The translations under genes were made by a program, and so were the position numbers. A stretch of DNA of 64,000 bases from Gaiellasilicea sp963791905. Its GTDB lineage: Bacteria > Actinomycetota > Thermoleophilia > Gaiellales > Gaiellaceae. The stretch lies in the NCBI GenBank assembly GCA_963791905.1, contig CAWBTX010000002.1, positions 372,001 to 436,000 on the forward strand, read 5' to 3'. Under the pieces are notes generated by a model. It was given only the letters and a program-made list of their open reading frames with translations, ran no database searches and had not been told where the DNA came from. Each line of letters begins with the position of its first letter. Positions within the stretch are counted from its first letter, which is position 1. Shown piece by piece: positions 11,142 to 19,744 of the stretch.

Positions 11142-12089
11142 TCGAGACCGTCGACTACCACACCGCCGGCGAGCCGTTCCGCATCGTCACCGGCGGCGTC
11201 GAGCCCCCACGAGGACGCACCATCCTCGAGGCCCGCCGGGACGCCGCCGAGCGCCTCGACCACGTGCGCGCGCTCCTCGTCAACGAGCCTCGCGGGCACG
11301 CGGACATGTACGGCTGCTTCCTCGTCGAGCCAGAGCCCGGTGCCGATCTCGGCGTCGTCTTCTTCCACAACGCCGGCTACTCGACCGCCTGCGGGCACGG
11401 CACGATCGCGCTCGTCACCTGGGCGCTCGACGAGGGCGTCGTCGAGCGGCGCGAGCCCGAGACCCGCGTTGTCGTCGACGTGCCGTCGGGCCGGCTCGAG
11501 ACGGTCGCGCGCGTGGAGCGGGGCAAGGTCCGCTCCGTGCGGTTCCGCAACGTGCCGTCGTTCGTCTGGGCCGAAGGGGTGACCGCGGCCGGACGCACGG
11601 TCGACGTCGCCTTCGGCGGCGCCTTCTACGCGAGCTGCGAGGAGCTGGTCGAGCCCTGCTGAGCTACCGCGGCTGATCGAGCTCGGCCGTGCGATCAAGC
11701 GGGACCTGGAGCAGGCGCACGAGATCGTGCACCCGCTCGAGCCGGAGCTGAACGGCGTCTACGGCACCATCTTCTGGCAGGACGAGGGCGGGCACACGCA
11801 GCGGAACGTCACCGTCTTCGCGGACGGCGAGGTCGACCGCTCACCCTGCGGCAGCGGCACCTCCGCGCGGCTCGCGCTGCTCGACGGGCGCGGCCTGGCC
11901 AGGGGCGAGGAGCTCCGGCACCTGAGCATCGTGGGCACCGAGTTCCGCGGCCGCGTCGTGGCCGATGCCGACGTGGCCGGCCGGCCCGCCGTCGTCACCG
12001 AGGTCGAGGGCAGCGCCTTCCGCACGGGGCGGGCGAACTTCGAGCTCGACCCCGACGACCCGCTCGGAACCGGTTTCCTCCTCAGGTGA
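11138..12089 (+). CDS. Proline racemase family protein (hydroxyproline epimerase type, frameshifted)
   Basis: Probable TTG start at 11138 inside a TTGA overlap with the preceding stop. Reading: ETVDYHTAGEPFRIVTGGV, catalytic-site loop YSTACGHGTIAL, then after a one-base gain near 11655, IVHPLEPELNGVYGTIF and the second site DRSPCGSGTSARLALL. Both catalytic positions are cysteine, which favours a two-base racemase/epimerase over the trans-3-hydroxyproline dehydratase subgroup, where one is threonine. About 316 residues. Expected to interconvert 4-hydroxy-L-proline or L-proline epimers. Confidence 0.82.
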
Positions 12090-12129
12090 CATAGGCTCCC
12101 GGCGACCGCTCACGGACGGGAGGTTCGTC

Positions 12130-13250
12130 ATGACCGTCGCACGGACGAAGCTCGCGCGGCTCTTGGTGGTCGCGCTGACGATCGCGGCGGCCGCCGCAGG
12201 TCTGGCCAGAGCCGACCTCGCCGACGGCGCGCCAGAGCTCCAGTTTCTCGGCCAACACATCGTCCCGACAGGAACGCAGTTCGAGGGCACCGAGTTCGGC
12301 GGCCTCTCGGGTCTCGCGTTCGACGCCAGACGACAGGTCTTCTACGCGCTCTCGGACGACCCGAGCCAGATCGACCCGGCCCGGTTCTACACGCTCCGGA
12401 TCGGCGTCACAGGCGGGTGCGCCCACGGTGCAGATCCTCGACGTGACGACGCTCACGGATGCCGCCGGGCAGCAGTTCCCGGCGCAGAGCCTCGACCCGG
12501 AAGGGACTCGCGCTGACCGGCCGCCGCACGCTCGTGATCACGTCGGAGGGGTTCGCCAACCGCCTGATCGACCCGTGGGTGCGCGAATTCAGCCTGGAAG
12601 GCCGCCAGCAGCGCGATCTCCCGGTGCCGGATGCATTCCGCCCGAACGCCGCCGGCACCCGCGGCGTCCGCCTGAACCTCGGCTTCGAGAGCGCAGGCAC
12701 GACCCCGGACGGCCGCTGGGTCTTCTCCGGCACCGAGGCCGCGCTCGTCCAGGACGGCCCGCCCGCGACGGTGACGGCCGGGAGCCCAGCCCGGCTCCTG
12801 CGCTACGACATGTGGCTCGGCGCGCTCGACCGGCAGTACGTGTACCGGGCCGATCCGATCGCGAGGCCGCCCGTGCCGCCAACGGCGTTCGCAGTCAGCG
12901 GCCTCGTCGAGTTGCTGCCGCTCGACACGCGGTCGCTGCTCTCGATGGAGCGCTCGTTCTCGGTCGGCGTTCCCGGGACGGGGAACACGATCAAGCTCTT
13001 TACCGTGTCGCTCGCGGACGCGACGAACGTGAACGGCGTCGACAGCCTCGCGCCGATCCTCGCCGGCATCGAGGCCGCGACGAAGTCGCTGCTGCTCGAC
13101 CTCGACGCGCTCGGCATCCCGCTCGACAACGTCGAAGGCATGGACTTCGGGCCGACGCTGCCCGACGGGCGACGGTCGCTGATCCTCGTCAGCGACAACA
13201 ACTTCGCGCCCGCGCAGTTCACGCAGTTCCTGGTCTTCGCCGTCTCGTAG
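12130..13250 (+). CDS. Secreted phytase-like esterase domain protein (frameshifted)
   Basis: ATG at 12130 with GGGAGG upstream. A signal peptide is clear (KLARLLVVALTIAAAAAGLA, cut near ARA-DL). The mature part reads GGLSGLAFDARRQVFYALSD, ITSEGFANRLIDPWVREF, RGVRLNLGFESAGTTPDGR and DFGPTLPDGRRSLILVSDNN, matching the esterase-like activity of phytase domain, a beta-propeller. Single-base shifts near 12415 and 12505. About 373 residues, exported. Substrate (phosphoester or carboxyester) unknown. Confidence 0.75.
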
Positions 13251-13264
13251 GGCGTTCGGCGGGC

Positions 13265-13290
13265 GCTGCGGCGTCAGCCGGCGCCGCAGC
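13265..13290. terminator. Inverted repeat between convergent genes, possible bidirectional terminator
   Basis: Perfect 9-bp arms GCTGCGGCG (13265-13273) and CGCCGCAGC (13282-13290) with an 8-nt loop. It lies 15 bp after the stop of the secreted esterase and overlaps the last codons of the leftward gene. No T-run follows, so termination is inferred from position and stem strength only. Confidence 0.4.
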
Positions 13291-14176
13291 TCCCGCAGAA
13301 GGCGGTGCCAACGCGACGCGGCTGCTCGCAGGTCGCACAGGGGGCGATCACGGCGCGGCCGCAGCCCTCGCAGCGCTCGTTCGCCCGCACCGGGAAGGAG
13401 CAGAACGGGCACTCGCCCTTGCGGACGCGGCGGTGCGGGAGCCGGCGCGCGAGGTAGCGCTGCAGCGCCCAGAACGCGACGAGCGTTGCGAGCACGCCGA
13501 CGATCGAGAGCAGGAGGAGCCCGGCGTCGAGCGGGTTGAAGTAGTCGGTCAGGTAGTCGCCCGCGAGCCCGAACGCCATGATCGTCGCGAACACGAGGAT
13601 CGCGCCCGCGATCGGCAGGTAGCGCGAGCTCCGCGCTCGCAGGCGCGTGAGGGTGAGGTACCCGAGAGCGAGAGCGACGAGCACGAGCGCGAGCCGGAGC
13701 AGGAACGTGACGAGCTCCTGGCGGTCGAGCCGCTCCTGGATGCGATTCGACACCTCGCGCTGCGCGGCCTCAGCTGCCGGACGCGCCGCCGCGGCCCTCG
13801 TCGCCGCCGCCGTGCGGGCGGCCTGGGCCGCCGTGTGCTCACGCTGGGCGGCCCGATACGCGCGCTCGAGCGCGGCGCTCGGCTCGTCCGCGTCCAGCGC
13901 GGCGCGGTACTCCTCACGCGTGAACTCGACGTTCTGCCGCGCCTCGGCCTGGCGCGTCTCGGCGGCGAAGAGCGCCTGCTGGGCCGCCCGCTGGCGGTCG
14001 AGCGCCGCCTGCTCCTGCGGCGTCGGCCCACCAAGCTCGATCGCGGCGCGGACGCGATCGTCGATCTCCTGGTAGCTCCAGATCCCGCCGATGAGCAGGA
14101 ACACGACCATCACGAACGCGAGCAGCTTCTCGCTCTTCGTCGTGTGCAGCTCCTCGACGTCAACGGTCGCCGTCAT
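13274..14176 (-). CDS. Membrane protein with coiled coil and C-terminal zinc ribbons
   Basis: 300 residues, intact. Order: short cytoplasmic N-terminus; helix LLAFVMVVFLLIGGIWSY; an about 110-residue Ala/Glu/Arg-rich coiled coil (ERAYRAAQREHTAAQAARTA); helices FLLRLALVLVALALGYLTL, YLPIAGAILVFATIMAFGLA and GLLLLSIVGVLATLVAFWAL; then CPFC/CEGC and CATC/CGSC pairs forming one or two zinc ribbons. Unknown function; the layout suggests a membrane-anchored scaffold. Its start overlaps the 3' end of the XRE gene. Confidence 0.75.
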   Translation of the reverse strand: MTATVDVEELHTTKSEKLLAFVMVVFLLIGGIWSYQEIDDRVRAAIELGGPTPQEQAALDRQRAAQQALFAAETRQAEARQNVEFTREEYRAALDADEPSAALERAYRAAQREHTAAQAARTAAATRAAAARPAAEAAQREVSNRIQERLDRQELVTFLLRLALVLVALALGYLTLTRLRARSSRYLPIAGAILVFATIMAFGLAGDYLTDYFNPLDAGLLLLSIVGVLATLVAFWALQRYLARRLPHRRVRKGECPFCSFPVRANERCEGCGRAVIAPCATCEQPRRVGTAFCGSCGAG

Positions 14177-14439
14177 CGTTCGACCCCCCTTCGATCGTCG
14201 TCCGCGGGCGCAGCTCGATCTCGAGCGTGCAGTCGAGCGCGTTCGCGACCCGCAGCAACGTGTCGAGCCGCGGCACGCGGCCGCCTCCCTCCAGCCGCGA
14301 GACCGCCGACTGCGTCGTCCCCGTCAGCTCGGCGAGCTCCTTCTGCGAGACGGCTCGCCGCCCTCGCTCCTCGGCGATCCGTTCGCCGAGAGCCGCGGTA
14401 GACCTCGCCGAACTCGTCCCGTGCTCTGAACCGCGGCAT
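14160..14439 (-). CDS. XRE-family helix-turn-helix repressor (one frameshift)
   Basis: ATG at 14439 gives MPRFRARDEFGEVYR; a one-base gain near 14395 precedes ALGERIAEERGRRAVSQKEL. The helix-turn-helix is VSQKELAELTGTTQSAVSRL followed by GGRVPRLDTLLRVANALDCT, typical of HigA/XRE antitoxin-like repressors. About 90 residues. No RelE/HigB toxin lies upstream or downstream, so it looks like an orphan antitoxin or simple autorepressor. The 26-bp palindrome at 14441-14466 sits one base before its start codon. Its 3' end overlaps the zinc-ribbon membrane protein start, suggesting joint control. Confidence 0.8.
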
Positions 14440-14440
14440 C

Positions 14441-14466
14441 GCACGAATGCTATATCGCATTCGTGC
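14441..14466. promoter_or_regulatory. Palindromic operator immediately upstream of the XRE gene
   Basis: Perfect 10-bp inverted repeat GCACGAATGC / GCATTCGTGC around TATATC; the AT-rich centre could itself be a -10 box. It abuts the XRE start codon (14439, reading leftward) and follows the aidB stop at 14479. Such palindromes over the start of XRE/HigA genes are normally autoregulatory operators; binding is inferred. A message from here would be nearly leaderless. Confidence 0.75.
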
Positions 14467-14478
14467 TATACGCAAACC

Positions 14479-16029
14479 TCAGGCCACAGCGGCGAGCGGC
14501 CGATGCCGCTCGAGGATCGCCTCCAGCTCGACGCCGACCGGCAGGGTCCCGAACGCCCGCCCGCCTGCGCCGTCGAGTCGCGTCGCGCAGAACGCCTCCG
14601 CCACCATCGGGTCGCCGTGACGCAGCAGGAGCGACGCCTGCAGCGCCAGCGCGAGCCGCTCGACGAGATAGCGAGCCCGGCTCTCCTCGAGGTGCTCGAG
14701 CTCGTCCAGGACCTCCGCGAGCGCCCGCTCGAGCCGTGGATCCTCGGCCAGGCGGACCTCGGCGACGTAGGCCTCGAGGCTCTCGGGCGCCTTCGCGAGC
14801 GCCCGCAGCACGTCCAGGCAGTTGACGTTGCCCGCGCCCTCCCAGATCGAGTTGAGCGGGCTCTCGCGGTAGAGGCGGGGCAGGCCGGACTCCTCGACGT
14901 AGCCGTTGCCGCCGAGGCACTCGAGCGCCTCGCCGACGACGCTCGGCGTGACCTTGCAGACCCAGTACTTCGCCACCGCGGTCGCGAGCCGGCGGAAGGC
15001 GTGGTCGCCCTCGTCGAACGCGCGCGCCAGGCGAAGCGCGGTGAGCGTCGCCGCCTCGGATTCGAGGCAGAGGTCGGCGAGCACGTTCTGCATGAGCGGC
15101 TGCTCCGCGAGGCGCCGGCCGAACGCCCGCCGGTACGACGCGTGGTGGATCGCCTCGGCGACGGCACGGCGCTGCAGCGCGGTCGAGCCGAGCACGCAGT
15201 CGAGACGCGTGTGGTTGACCATCTCGATGATCGTCTGGACGCCGCGGCCTTCCTCACCGACGAGCCGCGCCTCCGCGCTCCGCAGCTCGATCTCCGCCGA
15301 GGCGTTCGACCGGTTGCCGAGCTTGTCCTTGAGCCGCTCGATGCGGAAGCCCTCCTGCCGACGCGGGAGGAGGAAGCACGAGAGCCCATCCGGGGCCCGC
15401 GCGAGGACCAGGAACACGTCCGACATCGGCGCCGAGCAGAACCACTTGTGCCCGTCGAGCAGGTAGGTGCCGTCGCCGGCGCGGCGTGCGGCGGTCGTGT
15501 TGGCGCGGACGTCCGACCCGCCCTGCCGTTCTGTCATCGCCATTCCGCACAGCGCCCCCTCCTCGCCGTAGCGGAGCGACGTCAGCCGTGGCTCCCACTC
15601 CGACGCGAGCGCAGGCTCGGCGCGGAGCGCCGGCACGGCCGCGAACGTCATCGAGAGCGGGCAGCCGGTGCCCTGCTCGACCTGAGACCACGTGACGAAC
15701 ATCGCGGCGCGCGCGACGTGCGCACCCGGCACGGGCTCACGCCACGGCAGCGCGTGCAAGCCCGTCGCGATCCCGAGCTGCAGCAGCGAGTGCCACGAGG
15801 GGTGGAACTCGACCTCGTCGATGCGCTCGCCGTACCGGTCGTGCGTGCGGAGGACGGGCGGGTGCTCGTTCGCGAGCCGGCCCCACTCGAGCGGCTCACC
15901 GCCGAGCGCTCGCCCGAGCGTCTCGGCCTGGTCGCGCCAGTCCCCGCCTCCTTCGCGCTCGAGGGCCTCCACGAGCGGCCGGTTCGACGTGAAGAGGTCG
16001 TAGTCGACGAGCGGTGGCGGCTGGTTCAC
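14479..16029 (-). CDS. aidB: Acyl-CoA dehydrogenase, AidB type
   Basis: 516 residues, intact; GTG at 16029. Acyl-CoA dehydrogenase features: GMAMTERQGGSDVRANTT, LDGHKWFCSAPMSDVFLVLA, KDKLGNRSNASAEIEL, and CLGGNGYVEESGLPRLYRES with NSIWEGAGNVNCLDVLRA. The length, N-terminal extension (PPPLVDYDLFTSNRPLVEAL) and ending match AidB, an FAD protein induced in the adaptive response to alkylation and related to isovaleryl-CoA dehydrogenase. Substrate here unknown. The start overlaps by 4 nt the stop of the upstream UGA-containing Rdx gene, so the two are translationally coupled. Confidence 0.88.
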   Translation of the reverse strand: MNQPPPLVDYDLFTSNRPLVEALEREGGGDWRDQAETLGRALGGEPLEWGRLANEHPPVLRTHDRYGERIDEVEFHPSWHSLLQLGIATGLHALPWREPVPGAHVARAAMFVTWSQVEQGTGCPLSMTFAAVPALRAEPALASEWEPRLTSLRYGEEGALCGMAMTERQGGSDVRANTTAARRAGDGTYLLDGHKWFCSAPMSDVFLVLARAPDGLSCFLLPRRQEGFRIERLKDKLGNRSNASAEIELRSAEARLVGEEGRGVQTIIEMVNHTRLDCVLGSTALQRRAVAEAIHHASYRRAFGRRLAEQPLMQNVLADLCLESEAATLTALRLARAFDEGDHAFRRLATAVAKYWVCKVTPSVVGEALECLGGNGYVEESGLPRLYRESPLNSIWEGAGNVNCLDVLRALAKAPESLEAYVAEVRLAEDPRLERALAEVLDELEHLEESRARYLVERLALALQASLLLRHGDPMVAEAFCATRLDGAGGRAFGTLPVGVELEAILERHRPLAAVA

Positions 16030-16256
16030 GGCTCCGCGAGCAAAGCGACGACCTCGTCTTCCTCGGGAAAACGCCCCTGCGCCTGCTTCGAGAAGACGAG
16101 CTCGCCGTCCGCGACCACGTCGAACTGGCTGTTCTCCCCCTCGACGGGCGAGGCGTCATGACCCTTCCCACTCAACACGGCGGCGAGACTCGCAGCCCTC
16201 CGGTCGTACCCGCTTCAGACCGGGCAGTAGTAGATCTCGACGCGCACGCGGCGCAT
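16026..16256 (-). CDS. Rdx (SelW/SelT/SelH-like) protein with in-frame UGA; candidate selenoprotein
   Basis: The frame from ATG 16256 reads MRRVRVEIYYCPV, then TGA (16217-16215), then SGYDRRAASLAAVL, NSQFDVVADGELVFSKQAQG and RFPEEDEVVALLAEP before a true TGA at 16026. The thioredoxin-like Rdx family has a CxxC or CxxU motif after the first strand; here it is C-P-V-(UGA). Downstream family features (ELVFSK, GRFPE) are intact, so this is not a random open frame. Total 76 residues if UGA is read as selenocysteine. The stop overlaps the aidB GTG (GTGA). A G/C-rich hairpin (GCGA/UCGC) lies about 25 nt after the UGA and might form part of a bacterial SECIS; not folded here. Alternative: a single-base error of a cysteine codon. 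Confidence 0.75.
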
Positions 16257-16301
16257 CGTATCGGGCTTGACTCATCCGCCTTTCCAGCCGATAGAGCCCA
16301 T

Positions 16302-18548
16302 GTGGAAGCGGCCCGCATCCCCTGGCGACCTCTCGGTCGCATCCTCGTCGAGCAGGGGCTCCTCACGAGCGAGGAGCTCGAGATGGCGCTCGCGCAACAG
16401 GAGCGGACCGGAAAGCGGCTCGGCGAGACGATCGTCGAGTGCGGCTTCGTCTCGAGCCCCGAGCTGTCCAACGCACTGGCCTCGCAGTACGGCATCGAGC
16501 TGACGACCGAGACGGGCTTCGGCACGGGGCTCCGCAGTCAGATCCAGCGCCGCCACGAGAGCGAGCGCCGCGACGCGCGCCCCCCAATCCTGCACTCCGT
16601 CCCCGCCGACGACGACGAGTTCGCGTTCGACCCCGAGTCGCAGCTCGAGGAGCCCGAGATTCCATCGGCCGAGGCCAGCCTCCTCTCGCAGCTCGAGGAG
16701 CAATGGGCGAAGCTCGCGGCCGCAGAGGCCGTGCTGGCCGATCAGCAGAACGAGCTCGAAACGGTGACCGCGCAGCGCGATCGCAGGCACGAGCAGGCCA
16801 CGCGTCTCGCCCGCCGTGCGCGCAGCCGCTCGGACTCGCTCGCTCAGGACGAGCACGACCCCGAACTGCAGGAGCACGCCGTGCGGCTGGAGCACGAGCT
16901 GCACCGACGCGACGAGGAGATCGAAGGGCTTCGACACGAGACCCAGGAGGCCGCCGGCCGGCTTGCGACTGCTGAGGCGTCGCTCGCCGAGCGGGAGCGC
17001 CAGGCCGACGAGCTCCGCAGCCGGGTCGACGAGCTTGCCGGTGAGCTACAGGCGAGCGGGCACGAGCGCGAGCTGGCCGTCGGTGCACTCGGCGCCGCCC
17101 AGGCGGCGAGCGGCGAGCAGGACCGTCGGCTCGAGGAGCTCGGCCAGGAGCTCGAACGTGCCGTCCACTCGCGCACTGAAGTCGAGGCGGCCATCGCAGC
17201 GGCGCACGAGACGCTCGGCGAGCGCAAGCGAGAGCTCGAGAGGCTGCATCGCAAGCACGGGCGCCGTCGCGAGCAGGCGGCTCGCCTCGCCGCCCGCCTG
17301 AGGCAGCGCCGGCAGCACGAGGTCAACGTCGACGAGCTCGGCGCCGAGCTCGAGCGCGCCGTCCAGGCCCGCACCGAGCTCGAAGCAGCGCTGGCAGCCG
17401 TGCAGGCGACCGTCGAGGACCGGGACCGCAGTCTCGGCGCAGCGCACGGCGAGCTCGAGCGCGTCAGGGGCGAGCTCGACCACGTCAAAGGAGAGCTGGG
17501 TCAGGTGCACGAGGCGCTCGCCGCCACCCACGCGACCGCGGACGAACGCGAGCGCGCCCTCGAAGGACTGCGTCACGAGCTGGACCGGCGCCGCGATCAG
17601 GCGGCCCGTTTCGCGCGCCGGCTCCGGAGCAGGCGAGATGCCGCCGAGGAGCAGCGACTTGCGGAGGAGCTCGAGCGTCTGCACGCCGAGCTCGAGCGGT
17701 CACGCGAGGAGCTCGCGGCCGCGCAGGAGAGCGCCGCGAAGCGGAAGCAGCGACTTCAGGACGTTCGCGCCGAGCTCGAGCAGGCGCACACTGACCTCGC
17801 CGCCGCGCACGGCACCGTCGAGGAGCGCGAGCGCAGCCTCCAGGACGAGCTCGGGCAGCTTCGGAACGAGCTCGAGCACGCCAACCACGTACGTGCGAAG
17901 GCACAGGAGTCCGTCGCGAAGCGCGAGCGGCGCCTCGACGATCTCCGCGGCGAGCTGGAGCGGGCCAACGCGGCCGTCGCTGCTGCGCGGGGCACCGTCG
18001 AGGAGCGCGAGCAGGCGCTGCAGGGGGAGCTGGGGCAGCTTCGCGGCGAGCTCGACCGGCGCCGCGCGCAGACCGTCCGCTTCACCGACCGGCTCCTGCG
18101 TCTCCGCCGGGCCGACGAGGAACAGCTGTCCCAGATCGAGCGGCTCGTGGCGGACGTCCGCGGCTGCGACGAGGAGATCGCGCGGCTCCGGCACGACGGC
18201 GAGCGGGTCGCGAACGAGCTCCGCGCCAGGCACGAGCGTGCGCGCGCACAGACGAGGCGCTTCCTGGAGCGGCTGCGCCGGCGCGAGCACGAGCTCGCTG
18301 AGCTCGCCGCGCTGCGCGAGGAGCCGACCCCCGCTCCCGAGCCAACGAGCCATCTCGTCTTCGTCGAGCTTCCGGATCGCTACGAGCTCGTCGTGCGGGC
18401 CGGGCCACCGCCGCCGCGCAACAGCTCGCTCGAGCTGCCCGAGCTCGACTTGCCCCTCGTCGTGGCCGGCGCCCGCCGCTCGCCGTTGCCGGACGACGAA
18501 CGGCCGTGCGTCGTCGCGCAGGCCGCCCTCGGCGTCGCCGAGAAGTAG
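16302..18548 (+). CDS. MshEN-like N-terminal domain plus very long coiled coil
   Basis: About 748 residues from GTG 16302. Residues about 8-65 (GRILVEQGLLTSEELEMALA, GKRLGETIVECGFVSSPELS, LASQYGIELT) match the MshEN/T2SSE N-terminal fold of type II secretion and pilus ATPases, which can bind cyclic di-GMP. No ATPase follows. Instead, residues about 160-680 form an almost uninterrupted coiled coil with internal repetition of the form ELERA...EVEERE...RRREQAAR-LARRLR. A short C-terminal part (HLVFVELPDRYELVV) may be globular. Function unknown; a signalling-responsive filament or scaffold is a guess. Confidence 0.75.
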   Translation: MEAARIPWRPLGRILVEQGLLTSEELEMALAQQERTGKRLGETIVECGFVSSPELSNALASQYGIELTTETGFGTGLRSQIQRRHESERRDARPPILHSVPADDDEFAFDPESQLEEPEIPSAEASLLSQLEEQWAKLAAAEAVLADQQNELETVTAQRDRRHEQATRLARRARSRSDSLAQDEHDPELQEHAVRLEHELHRRDEEIEGLRHETQEAAGRLATAEASLAERERQADELRSRVDELAGELQASGHERELAVGALGAAQAASGEQDRRLEELGQELERAVHSRTEVEAAIAAAHETLGERKRELERLHRKHGRRREQAARLAARLRQRRQHEVNVDELGAELERAVQARTELEAALAAVQATVEDRDRSLGAAHGELERVRGELDHVKGELGQVHEALAATHATADERERALEGLRHELDRRRDQAARFARRLRSRRDAAEEQRLAEELERLHAELERSREELAAAQESAAKRKQRLQDVRAELEQAHTDLAAAHGTVEERERSLQDELGQLRNELEHANHVRAKAQESVAKRERRLDDLRGELERANAAVAAARGTVEEREQALQGELGQLRGELDRRRAQTVRFTDRLLRLRRADEEQLSQIERLVADVRGCDEEIARLRHDGERVANELRARHERARAQTRRFLERLRRREHELAELAALREEPTPAPEPTSHLVFVELPDRYELVVRAGPPPPRNSSLELPELDLPLVVAGARRSPLPDDERPCVVAQAALGVAEK

Positions 18549-18573
18549 CCCGGAGCGCCCATAGACTGCGGCG

Positions 18574-19047
18574 ATGGACGCGACCGTCTTCGTCGAGGTG
18601 CCGATGGGCTCGCGGAACAAGTACGAGGTCGATGCCGAGACGGGGCACGTCGTCCTCGACCGGCGGCTGTTCACATCCATGACCTACCCGGCCGACTACG
18701 GCTTCATCGAGGGCACGCTGGGCGAGGACGGCGACCCGCTCGACGCCCTCGTGCTCGTCAGCGAGCCGACCTTCCCCGGCTGCCGCATCCGCGGCCGCGT
18801 CGTCGGCGTCTTCCACATGACCGACGCCAAAGGGCCGGACGAGAAGGTGATCCTCGTGCCGCTGCGCGATCCGGCCTGGATGCGCGTCCACGACGTGCAC
18901 GACATCCCGTCCGAGTTCCGGGACGAGATCGAGCACTTCTTCCAGGTCTACAAGGACCTGGAGGAGGAGAAGACGGAGACGCGCGGCTTCGGCAACCGCG
19001 TCGAAGCCGAGCAGGTGATCCACGAGGCCCGCCTGCGCGCGAAGTAG
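18574..19047 (+). CDS. ppa: Inorganic pyrophosphatase
   Basis: 157 residues, intact, family I soluble pyrophosphatase (PPi to 2 Pi, cytoplasmic). Motifs: VEVPMGSRNKYEVD, LFTSMTYPADYGFIEGTL, and the signature DGDPLDALVLV with metal-binding aspartates; also KVILVPLRDPAW. ATG at 18574, 25 bp after the coiled-coil gene stop. No unusual features. Confidence 0.95.
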   Translation: MDATVFVEVPMGSRNKYEVDAETGHVVLDRRLFTSMTYPADYGFIEGTLGEDGDPLDALVLVSEPTFPGCRIRGRVVGVFHMTDAKGPDEKVILVPLRDPAWMRVHDVHDIPSEFRDEIEHFFQVYKDLEEEKTETRGFGNRVEAEQVIHEARLRAK

Positions 19048-19112
19048 GCCGGCGGTCAATCCGCGGCCGGCCGGGATTCGAAGGGCAGCGTGATGTGTGC
19101 CACCATGACGCC

Positions 19113-19700
19113 ATGAGGCGGTATCTCGCCTGGCCGATCGCCCTGCCGTTGGCGGTCATCGGCGCGCTCGCAGGGCATGCACTCGGGTACCGCGTTGCCG
19201 TTCCGGACGCCCAGGCTCGCGGGCAAGTGCTCTCCGCGAGCGGCCACGGCTACCTCGACTACCTGCCGCTCATCGTCGGGCTCAGCTCGGCCGCCGTGCT
19301 GCTCGCGTTCTGCGCCGCCGCCGTCGCAGCGTTCCGCGGTCGCAGCATCGGCAGGGCGGCTCAGATCGAGCTCGTGGCCGCCGTCCCCCCGCTCGCGTTC
19401 GTGGCGCAGGAGTTCCTCGAGCGCTACCTGCACGACGGCGCCGTGCATTGGGAGCTGCTGCTCTCGGCCCCGTTCCTGCTCGGTCTCGCGGTACAGCTGC
19501 CGTTCGCGCTGCTTGTCGCCGCGATCGCGTTCGCCCTCACCGAGGTCGCACATCGGCTCGGCACTGCGCTCGCCGCCAGACGACGACGGCCGGCACCGGC
19601 CGCCCGCTTCGGGAGCTTCCCGAGGTCGATCGACCTGCCGCGCCTCACGGCGCTCTCGCGCGGCTACACCGGCCGCGGACCCCCGCTCGTCCTCGAGTAG
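19113..19700 (+). CDS. Hypothetical membrane protein
   Basis: 195 residues, four or so hydrophobic segments: WPIALPLAVIGALAGHALGY, YLPLIVGLSSAAVLLAFCAA, AQIELVAAVPPLAFVAQEFL and FLLGLAVQLPFALLVAAIAF, then an Arg/Pro-rich cytoplasmic tail ending GYTGRGPPLVLE. It lies 44 bp upstream of the CopC-CopD gene and on the same strand, so it may belong to the copper module. No family recognised. Confidence 0.65.
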   Translation: MRRYLAWPIALPLAVIGALAGHALGYRVAVPDAQARGQVLSASGHGYLDYLPLIVGLSSAAVLLAFCAAAVAAFRGRSIGRAAQIELVAAVPPLAFVAQEFLERYLHDGAVHWELLLSAPFLLGLAVQLPFALLVAAIAFALTEVAHRLGTALAARRRRPAPAARFGSFPRSIDLPRLTALSRGYTGRGPPLVLE

Positions 19701-19744
19701 CCGCACATGCGGCCGACAGCGGCCGCAGGACAGAGCGAGGAGAG

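Noticed and set aside
14160..14439. Toxin-antitoxin pair at the XRE gene
   Set aside because: No small RelE/HigB-like toxin is found on either side; neighbours are aidB and a zinc-ribbon membrane protein.
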